Positions 57,659 to 64,000 of a DNA stretch of 64,000 bases are shown here, piece by piece. A model generated the notes under the pieces. That model had not been told where the DNA came from. It did no database searches and saw nothing but the letters and a program-made list of their open reading frames with translations. The DNA comes from Myxococcus xanthus (GTDB lineage Bacteria; Myxococcota; Myxococcia; Myxococcales; Myxococcaceae). A program made the translations under genes and the position numbers. The stretch is taken from NCBI RefSeq assembly GCF_900106535.1, contig NZ_FNOH01000008.1, forward strand, positions 1 through 64,000, written 5' to 3'. How positions within the stretch are numbered: position 1 is the stretch's first letter; every line of letters begins with the position of its first letter.

Positions 57659-58488
57659 TCAAGGGGAGATGTCTCTACCTCTCGAGAGGTACGTGCTCTC
57701 CTCGGGTATCTGCGCGGCGAACCGCTCCAGCGTACTGGAGGGAATGCCATCCAGAGCGGCGATGAGCGGCAACGTGAAGCGACAAAAGCTCGTGTCATAG
57801 AGCGGCTCGGAGATGAACCGCGCGCCCATTCGCCGAGCAACGAGCGCGGGCGACCGAGGCAACCGCACCGTGTCCCACTACTCTTCCAGGGCGCGTGCCC
57901 GATCCTCGGGCGTGTAGAAGGGCGTGCTCGACACGGCAGGTGTCACGGAATCTTCGGGAGTCCTCACCCTCCAGTGGGGGCTCAGCCAGCCGTGGTGGGC
58001 AATGGCCTGCTGGATGAGGCGCGCATCCACCTCCGAGTCCGTCTCCAGATTCGCCCTGGCAAGCCAGTGGTGACGCCGCGCCGCCGGCTCTCAGCGTAGA
58101 AGGCAGCCTGCAGCAGCACCACCGCATCGGAGTGCCGCCACTGCCGGTGCACGCAGAAGCGCGCTGCTTCCGCCACCACCTGTCCTGGTTCAACCAGACC
58201 CGTCAGGTCCAAGCGATGCTCCATCTCGACGCCCAGCACGCCGCCGGTCGCGGATGCCACCTCGGGATTCGGCAGCAGTATCCGCACGGTCGCCACGGGC
58301 CCGTGCTCCACGTAGACGACCAGGTGGACGGTGCTCGACAATTTGTCGAAGCCATTCACCTCCCGCTGTGTCGGGAACTCCTGTCCGGCCATCAACCGCA
58401 TCTCGCCTCCGAAAACAACCCAACGGACGCGAAGCGCGTCATCCAGCTCTTGCTGAGTCGTGACAACACGGCAGGTCATGGACGGCAT
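57659..58488 (-). pseudogene. N-acyl amino acid/AHL synthase-like (LuxI/FeeM-type) gene, decayed
   Basis: The start MPSMTCRVVTTQQELDDALR at 58488 is followed by VRWVVFGGEMRLM, FDKLSSTVHLVVYVEHGPVA, TVRILLP and VAEAARFCVHRQWRHSDAVV, the GNAT-like layout of acyl-ACP-dependent signal synthases (FeeM/LuxI class). Near 58070 the frame breaks; the shifted frame continues LARANLETDSEVDARLIQQA, IAHHGWLSPHWRVRTPEDSV, then meets an in-frame TAG (about 57880) and resumes RRMGARFISEPLYDTSFCRF and TLPLIAALDG to a stop at 57659. One frameshift and one nonsense codon thus disable it. Product class is inferred from motifs. Confidence 0.6.
57675..57692. promoter_or_regulatory. Second lux-box-like palindrome
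   Basis: CTACCTCTCGAGAGGTAC contains the perfect palindrome GTACCTCTCGAGAGGTAC except at its first base, and matches the dyad at 56403-56420. Both copies follow CAAGGGG. This copy lies inside the last codons of the decayed synthase gene (TYLSR), so coding origin is possible. It lies 77 bp after the LuxR-type gene. Confidence 0.33.
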
Positions 58489-58574
58489 GGGGCCCCCTTC
58501 GACGTGGTGAAGGTCCGGCATCAAGCCGGCCTGCGCCACGTGCGAAGGGCTCCGCGCTGTCGAACGGCGTGACC

Positions 58575-59875
58575 TCAGTCCCGCAGCGGGCCCTTTGTCG
58601 GCGCGTTCCGATTCAGGTTCTGGGGCAGCAACCGCTTCTTCTCCCACTGCTCCTTCAGGACCTTGTCGAGCGCGTCACGGATGTCTTGCGACAAGGGCTG
58701 CGCCGCCACCGCGCTGCACCGGTTCCGGGTCTCCAGCGGGTCCTCCGTGAGGTCGTAACACTCGTACTCACGAGGAATGAACCGCGCCGTGGCGACCTCG
58801 TCCGTGTTCCCCGCCGCGCCCACGAAGAAGCGCGGGTTGTCCGAATAGCAACTGTACTTCCAGGGCGTGTCTCCCGTGAGCTCGGGAAGGCGGGTGACCA
58901 CCGTCTCGATGTGCTTGGGCTGGATGACGCCCGCGAACGCCTGGCCGGTGAGGTTGTTGGTCATCTGGAGCCCTGACTCGACGTTGTCGTCGGTCATGAA
59001 ATAGATGGGCTCATGCCGCTCGGACTCCCGGCCCAGCACCAGACCGGACAGGTCCCTGCCCACCAGCAGCTGCGCCTCCGAGTGGTCCCGTGCCAGCTCT
59101 CGCCGGGCCGCATCCGCGTCGATTCCCGCGAGCCCCAGCAGCGTCGGCACCAGGTCCACGTGCGACGTCACCACCTCCGTCTTCCGGGGCTCCGGAAACA
59201 GCCTTGGATTTGAAATGACGCACGGCACGTGCAGCGTCTCCTGATAGGCATTGTACCACTTCTGCATCATGCCGCCGTGAGCCCCGAGCATCTCACCATG
59301 GTCGGACGTGAGGACGACGATGGTGTTCTCTAAGAAGGAGGTCTTTTTGAGATGTTCGTAAACCCGTTGGCTGTGTTTACTCACCTCCGCCATGAGGAAG
59401 TAATAGAACTGCCGGTACGACGCGGTATCGCGCTGCGGCAGGTACATGCGCGGATACGTGTAGACGTAGTCCTTCTGACAGCGCGGCTTGCTTTCGAGCG
59501 ACTCACCTGCCGTTGGCGAAGGGGCAACGTCCGGCAGCTTCCCCGCTTGCGGAAGTACTCCCCCAACGTGGGAACGGTGTTGGGCGCCAGCCAGTACATG
59601 TCCGGATCGAACGAGGACTTCCCGATGCCGAGCGTCTGACTCACGCCATGAAACGACGGACATTGCCCCGTGTAGAGCGTGGTGCGGCTGGGCGCGCAGG
59701 CCGTGGAGGCCGTGTGGTGCCGGAGGAACTCGATGCCATGCTTGCGGAGCTCCTGGCCAACCTGGTCATTCTCGACACGAAGCAGACGGGCCTCTTCGTT
59801 CTCGTACGGAGGCGGAGATCATTCCTCGTCCGTGGTGATGATGAGGAAGTTGGGGCGCTTGCCAGCAACCGTCAT
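58575..59875 (-). pseudogene. Sulfatase gene, inactivated by nonsense, frameshift and internal deletion
   Basis: ATG at 59875 starts TVAGKRPNFLIITTDEE, the usual sulfatase opening with metal-binding Asp, but TGA follows at 59819-59821. The same frame then continues PPPYENEEARLL, STACAPSRTTLYTG (the CxPSR formylglycine motif) and VPTLGEYFRKRG. Near 59540 it jumps to another frame reading QKDYVYTYPRMYLPQRDTAS, VVLTSDHGEMLGAHGG and VPTLLGLAGID, continuing to LNRNAPTKGPLRD. The residues normally between the two parts are largely missing. The 362-residue open part that remains lacks the catalytic Cys. Confidence 0.75.
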
Positions 59876-59949
59876 GTCACGACCTCCTGATGGGGATCGC
59901 AAACTGTAACGCAGAAGGCCGTGACGCATGACGACACCCGCACGTCTTT

Positions 59950-61149
59950 CTACTGCAGCGCGTCCATCAGCGCCGACTGGAGCGTCTTCCGGTTCTGCGG
60001 GAAGCCCTGATTGGGATAGGGCCGAGCCCCGCTCAAGAACTGCACATACTTCTGATACATCGGATCAGAACGCGCGGGCTCCTGCTGATAGAAAGCCTGG
60101 GTGGCCTGTAGCAGATAGCGCGGCGTCGTGCCCTGCGGCGCGTCCCCGCTGAAGGCGATGAGGCTGCGCACGTCTGGGTCCTTCATGAAGTCGGTGAAGG
60201 CGTGGGCGTCCTCGGCACACGTCCCCGTGCACTCCGCACTGACCACCAGCGCATCCACGAACACCGCGGGCGCGGAGCCCGTGCCCAGCGGAACGGAGAT
60301 GACTTCTGGCAGCGCCATGCCCGGGCTGGCCTTCCGGACGAAGAACAGGCGCTCCGTGTAGCCCATGAAGCCGTTGGCCTGCCCCAAGGCGAACGCCTCT
60401 TCCGCCAGGGAACTATCCGCGTAGGTGCCGTCGAGGCATGGGTTGACGCCTGCCTCCAGCTCACAGCTCTTCACCACGTCCTCGAACGAAGCCAGCGCCG
60501 ACGCGTCCAGCGGCAGCGACAACGCCTGGGACAACACGCCCGTGGGATTCGTGTCGGCCCACGCGTCCAAGTAGGACGAGGGCAGCGTCCAGCTTCCGCT
60601 GTAATTGGCCGCCAACGGGCGCATCCCCGGTGCCACATCCGTGAGGATCTGGACCAGGGAATCGCCATCCGTGGCCGACGACAGGTAGGGGCTGTTCGAG
60701 TAGACGACGTAGCTGCACAGATAGGTCGGCACCCCGTAGCTCTGGCCAGCGATGGAGACGGCTTCTTCCGCCGCCGGATGCGCGGCCCCCGCCTCCAGGG
60801 CGACGGGCTGCACCCAGCCCTTCGACACGAGCTCACCCATGATGAGCGTGTCGATCTCCACCACCTGCGCGGCCCCTGCTCCAGGCCCAAGAAGCTGGTT
60901 CAGGGTGCCTCCGTCGTCCAGGTCATAGAGGTCCAGCTTCGCGTCGAACACGATGTCCACGTCGATGTCCGAATGCTCCCGCTCGAAATCCGCCTCCAGC
61001 CGTTGCTTGAGGCTGGCGAAGCCATCCCCCGCCGAGTCCGGAATGTAGGGGAAGAGGACAACCTTCAACGGCCGTGGGGCCTCGGGTTCGGGGTCCGAGC
61101 AGGCGCCCAGGGATAGGGCGAGAACGCAGGGCAAAGCTCTCCATTGCAT
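59950..61149 (-). CDS. Thiaminase I-like (thiamine pyridinylase) secreted lipoprotein
   Basis: A 399-residue protein. The start at 61149 gives a signal peptide with lipobox LGAC (Cys17). The fold is that of periplasmic binding proteins: KVVLFPYIPDSAGDGF, QVVEIDTLIMGELVSKGWVQ, and YGVPTYLCSYVVYSNSPYL. The last contains C145, aligning with the catalytic Cys of thiaminase I (V/LPxxLC), and GFMGYTERLFF contains E266, aligning with its catalytic Glu (GYSE). The later TPRYLLQATQAFYQ also matches. Thiaminase I replaces the thiazole of thiamine with another nucleophile. An ordinary sugar-binding lipoprotein is the alternative. Confidence 0.7.
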   Translation of the reverse strand: MQWRALPCVLALSLGACSDPEPEAPRPLKVVLFPYIPDSAGDGFASLKQRLEADFEREHSDIDVDIVFDAKLDLYDLDDGGTLNQLLGPGAGAAQVVEIDTLIMGELVSKGWVQPVALEAGAAHPAAEEAVSIAGQSYGVPTYLCSYVVYSNSPYLSSATDGDSLVQILTDVAPGMRPLAANYSGSWTLPSSYLDAWADTNPTGVLSQALSLPLDASALASFEDVVKSCELEAGVNPCLDGTYADSSLAEEAFALGQANGFMGYTERLFFVRKASPGMALPEVISVPLGTGSAPAVFVDALVVSAECTGTCAEDAHAFTDFMKDPDVRSLIAFSGDAPQGTTPRYLLQATQAFYQQEPARSDPMYQKYVQFLSGARPYPNQGFPQNRKTLQSALMDALQ

Positions 61150-61206
61150 GGTGTGGCTCCAGTGGATTGAGGGAGCCGCCCCGCGCAACGGCGGGAGCGG
61201 TATCAA

Positions 61207-61543
61207 GGGTCAGTCTACCACGCCACACTGTCCACCACTCCTCACTCGCTCCGGCCTGCGCCTGGCCTTGACCCGACGCGGCCGGCCCACCTTCGCAAAC
61301 CAGACAATACCAACACTCCACCACTGTCCCTCAATCGACATGCCAAACCACAACCACAAACCACTCCCACACCTCAGCCACTCAATGCCATATACAGACA
61401 AAGCCATCCAGCAACACCAGAGATGCCCCGGGCCCCGGGTGGCCGCATCCACTCACGCTCTGAGTGACTGACAGGACTTCACGACCGAGAGGGGTTCGGA
61501 CTCCCAATCGCGAACGCACCACCACACAACGAGGAACGCAGAC
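61207..61543. other. Divergent promoter region with C/A-rich tract
   Basis: This gap separates the divergent thiaminase-like and Cys-rich protein genes. The stretch 61290-61420 has a strikingly C/A-rich, G-poor top strand with repeated CCA and ACCAC words, unlike the surrounding DNA. No gene is supported within it. GAGGAA precedes the start at 61544. Confidence 0.45.
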
Positions 61544-62062
61544 ATGATCGGAACCCTCTCTAAAGTCGTGGGATTGGCGTCATTGCTCCTTGTGGCCAGC
61601 AGCGCAGACGCAGCCATTCAAAAGAAGCTCATTCACATGACCGTCTACAGCGAGACCGGCGAGAGCGCCGCGTTCCGCGCCATCGATGGACAGCCCGTCA
61701 GCGCCACCAACGAAACGCTGAAGCTGTCCTACCGTATCGTGCCAGAGGTCATCGCCCCCGACACCGTTCGCTACACCATCTACAATGGCTATGACCTCGA
61801 GTCGGCCGCTCCCATCGAGGTCATCGAGGCCCGTGCGGACGGAAAGATCCACCAGGGGCTCCGCGCCTCCTTCAAGGTCTCCGTGACGACCGTGGAAGAC
61901 CGAGCGATGGACATCAACCCGCTGGAAGCCCCATCTGACAATGACAAGGCCCTCAAGTGCTGTGTCACCTGCGGCGGCTGGCGCTACTGCTGTACGCCCG
62001 CCGCGGGCTACTGCTGCACCGTCTCCACGGCGTGCGGCCTCGGCTGCCGTGTCTGCAATTGA
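61544..62062 (+). CDS. Secreted protein with 10-cysteine C-terminal tail
   Basis: A 172-residue protein. GAGGAA lies 8 nt before the ATG. The signal peptide MIGTLSKVVGLASLLLVASS ends near ADA-AI. A beta-rich middle (KLIHMTVYSETGESAAFRAI, VRYTIYNGYDLESAAP) precedes a 35-residue tail KCCVTCGGWRYCCTP...YCCTVSTACGLGCRVCN with ten cysteines, three in CC pairs. The tail could be a disulphide-knotted domain, a metal-binding region or a modified peptide released from a leader. No maturation genes adjoin it except the NRPS downstream, which is on the other strand. Family not recognised. Confidence 0.75.
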   Translation: MIGTLSKVVGLASLLLVASSADAAIQKKLIHMTVYSETGESAAFRAIDGQPVSATNETLKLSYRIVPEVIAPDTVRYTIYNGYDLESAAPIEVIEARADGKIHQGLRASFKVSVTTVEDRAMDINPLEAPSDNDKALKCCVTCGGWRYCCTPAAGYCCTVSTACGLGCRVCN

Positions 62063-62093
62063 GCCGGCCCATCGAACCTGAACCTTGAACAGA

Positions 62094-62128
62094 CCATCCG
62101 CGTGAGATCTCTCCTCTCACGCGGATGG
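62094..62128. terminator. Bidirectional terminator-like hairpin
   Basis: CCATCCGCGTGAGA (62094-62107) pairs perfectly with TCTCACGCGGATGG (62115-62128) around a 7-nt loop: a 14-bp stem between two convergent genes. It is followed by CCATTTC on the plus strand. It probably ends both transcripts. Confidence 0.8.
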
Positions 62129-62143
62129 CCATTTCATGCAAGC

Positions 62144-64000
62144 CTACCACCCAGCGGGAGCAGCCAGGAAGCCACGCTGCACCAGCGAGGAGAGATACGT
62201 CGAAATCAACGTGGCATCCACGGTCGGACACGACGTCCCTGTTCCTCCCAGCGCCTTCAGCGTGTGCCCGCTGTCGCAGACCACCATCCGCGGCCCACCC
62301 ACGCTCCGGTCCTCGGGCGGCACCTGCTGGAGGAACAGGAGCAGGTCTCCCAGCTCACGGTCGGACGGCGCCGCGAGGCCGAGCTCCGCGAGCCACTCGT
62401 CATAGGGGAGCACGCGCAGCCCGTAGCCAAAGGCTCGCATGTGGCTCCACATCTCGTCCGCTCGCACGAACTGCGGGTTGACCAGGTGGAAGGTCTGACC
62501 AAGGGACTCGGGACGCAGGGACAGGTCCACGATGGCGCTGCTCACGTAGTCCACCGGCGTCACGTCCAGCAGCGCGTCCACGCTGGGCGCACTCCCCAGT
62601 TGGACGCAGCCCTTGAGGGTCCTGCACACCAGGTCGTCCGTGTTCCACGCACCCGTCCTGCTGTGCCCCGTCACCCGCCCCGGCCGGTGAATCGTCACAG
62701 GGAGTCCTCGCTGCGAGGCCTCACGCACGAGCTTCTCCGCCACCCACTTGCTCTGGGCATAACCGCCCACCAGGCTCGCAGCCGCTTCCAGCGGCTCATC
62801 CTCGCGGAAGGGAAGCTGGCGCCCCACGGGCAGCACCGACACCGTGGAGACATAGTGCAGCGGCTTGATGCGCGTGCGCACGCACAGGCGAAGAATCTCC
62901 CGCGTACCCAGCACGTTCGCCGCGCGCATCGACTCGTAGGGGTAGATGAAATTGACGAGCGCACCGTTGTGGTAGACGGCGTCCACCTCCTCCGACAGCC
63001 GCTGGAACTCCGCTTCCGACAGGCCCAGCAGGGGCTGGCCGATGTCCCCTCGGACAGGGACGATTCGCGACGCCAGGTCGTCGCGCCACAGCGAGTAGCT
63101 CTCCAGGTTCTTGCGAATCCGCTGCATCCCCTCCTGCTCCGACTTGGAGCGGACCAGGCAATGGATGCGCGCCTGCGTCTTCCGGCAGAGCTCCTCGAGC
63201 AGGAATGCGCCGAGGAAGCCCGTGGCGCCCGTCAGCAGCACGGCGCGCGCGGGCCCGGAGGTGGACGGAAGCGCCGTTCCCGGCAGCAGCCCTGCCTCCA
63301 GCACGGCGTCCGCCTCCAGCTCCGCCACCACGTCGTGGACCGGCAGCGAGCCCGTCTTCGCGGCCTCGATGGTGCGCGCCATCTCCTCCAGCGTCGGCGA
63401 CTGCAACAGGGCCCTCAGCGGGATGTCCGCGCCCGACGCGGCCCGCGCGAGGACGAGCACCCGGTAGAGCAGCAGCGAGTGGCCTCCGAGCTCGAAGAAG
63501 TGGTCGTGCACGCCCACCTGCTCCACCCCAAGCACCTGGCGCCAGATGTCCGCCAGCGTGGCTTCCCCAGGCGTTCTCGGCGCGACGTGGGCCTTCGCCG
63601 TCCCGGAGCCCACACGGTCCGGCGCGGGGAGCGCGGCGCGGTCCACCTTCCCGTTCGGCGTGAGCGGCAAGGCCTCCAGGCCCACGAACACGAAGGGCAC
63701 CATGTACTCGGGCAGCCGGGACTTGAGGTGGTCGCGCAGCGCACCCGGCTCGGGGGCCTTCCCGTCGCGGCCCACCACATACGCCACCAACTGCTTGTCA
63801 GCGCCCGGGCCTTCTCGCACGACGACGACCGCGTCGCGGATGCCTGGGTGCTCCTGCAGCGCCGCGCCAATCTCACCCAGCTCGATGCGGAAGCCGCGGA
63901 GCTTCACCTGGTGGTCCATCCGGCCCAGGTATTCGAGTTGCCCGTCCGGCAGCCACCTCGCCAGGTCTCCTGTCCGGTACAAGTGCGCGCCCGCGTCCCC
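62144..64000 (-). CDS. Non-ribosomal peptide synthetase, C-terminal module with terminal reductase (partial)
   Basis: The visible ~618 codons start inside an adenylation domain: A7 [10 protein letters not shown]8 [19 protein letters not shown]9 LPEYMVP and A10 [10 protein letters not shown] carrier domain follows with [12 protein letters not shown] (phosphopantetheine Ser). The rest is a thioester reductase: NADPH loop [18 protein letters not shown], and YxxxK in [13 protein letters not shown], then [10 protein letters not shown]. The product would be released as an aldehyde or alcohol rather than by hydrolysis. The gene continues beyond the right edge; its stop lies 15 bp after the bidirectional hairpin in the convergent arrangement. 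Confidence 0.93.
   Translation of the reverse strand, partial: GDAGAHLYRTGDLARWLPDGQLEYLGRMDHQVKLRGFRIELGEIGAALQEHPGIRDAVVVVREGPGADKQLVAYVVGRDGKAPEPGALRDHLKSRLPEYMVPFVFVGLEALPLTPNGKVDRAALPAPDRVGSGTAKAHVAPRTPGEATLADIWRQVLGVEQVGVHDHFFELGGHSLLLYRVLVLARAASGADIPLRALLQSPTLEEMARTIEAAKTGSLPVHDVVAELEADAVLEAGLLPGTALPSTSGPARAVLLTGATGFLGAFLLEELCRKTQARIHCLVRSKSEQEGMQRIRKNLESYSLWRDDLASRIVPVRGDIGQPLLGLSEAEFQRLSEEVDAVYHNGALVNFIYPYESMRAANVLGTREILRLCVRTRIKPLHYVSTVSVLPVGRQLPFREDEPLEAAASLVGGYAQSKWVAEKLVREASQRGLPVTIHRPGRVTGHSRTGAWNTDDLVCRTLKGCVQLGSAPSVDALLDVTPVDYVSSAIVDLSLRPESLGQTFHLVNPQFVRADEMWSHMRAFGYGLRVLPYDEWLAELGLAAPSDRELGDLLLFLQQVPPEDRSVGGPRMVVCDSGHTLKALGGTGTSCPTVDATLISTYLSSLVQRGFLAAPAGW

Noticed and set aside
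57795-58193. Separate 132-codon minus-strand gene
   Set aside because: It is an out-of-frame reading of the decayed acyl synthase; the meaningful peptide is in another frame.

Overview
The window looks like a chromosomal segment of a myxobacterium (Myxococcota; Myxococcus, Corallococcus or Pyxidicoccus type). The evidence is very high GC with strong third-position GC, large antisense shadow reading frames, and several families that are paralogous mainly in this group: SitA/TIGR02269-DUF2380 lipoproteins, DUF2381 next to Ser/Thr kinases, DUF2019 and DUF2379. The exception is 1.0-5.5 kb, which is visibly AT-richer with C/A-rich sense strands and so looks imported.

Layout. (1) 0-0.7 kb is an island edge: the end of an IS3-type element interrupts a tyrosine-recombinase gene, and next to it lies an orphan 3' half of a selenocysteine tRNA, i.e. 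an attachment-site scar. (2) 1.0-5.5 kb is a two-gene Hachiman-like anti-phage operon (PD-(D/E)xK nuclease plus Ski2-like helicase). (3) 5.8-15.6 kb is social/competition and signalling material: a SitA-like polymorphic toxin lipoprotein with two tandem candidate immunity genes, two Ser/Thr kinases, two XRE regulators, a DUF2381 protein, a DUF2019 tandem pair, a gene remnant, and a small Cys-rich lipoprotein with a DUF2379 partner.

(4) 15.95-50.4 kb is one continuous, tightly overlapping operon for an extracellular contractile injection system (eCIS; Afp/PVC relatives). It opens with a 1696-residue cargo candidate carrying two HExxH sites (an N-terminal DUF4157 domain and a C-terminal metallopeptidase-like toxin domain), a possible immunity gene and a pentapeptide-repeat gene. 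The machine follows: DUF4255 cap/terminator protein, two sheaths, two tube proteins, a Pvc7-like protein with a silk-like Gly-rich insert, a Pvc6-like small protein, a hub and spike encoded by two genes, a membrane-segment protein, gp25, gp47-like and tail-protein-I-like baseplate genes, three consecutive proteins sharing one N-terminal domain (the last with a seven-blade propeller-like region), a candidate tape-measure/assembly protein and an AAA+ ATPase.

(5) 50.4-59.9 kb is partly a gene graveyard: a RibD-like reductase, a broken LysR gene, an intact SbcCD-like pair, an intact LuxR-type regulator flanked on both sides by decayed copies of an N-acyl synthase (LuxI/FeeM-like) gene and by two palindromes, and a sulfatase pseudogene. 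(6) 59.9-64 kb holds a secreted thiaminase I-like lipoprotein, a secreted protein with a 10-cysteine tail, and the reductase-terminated 3' end of an NRPS gene that runs off the window.

Limits: all family calls come from reading motifs and remembered family features; no search or structure prediction was run.
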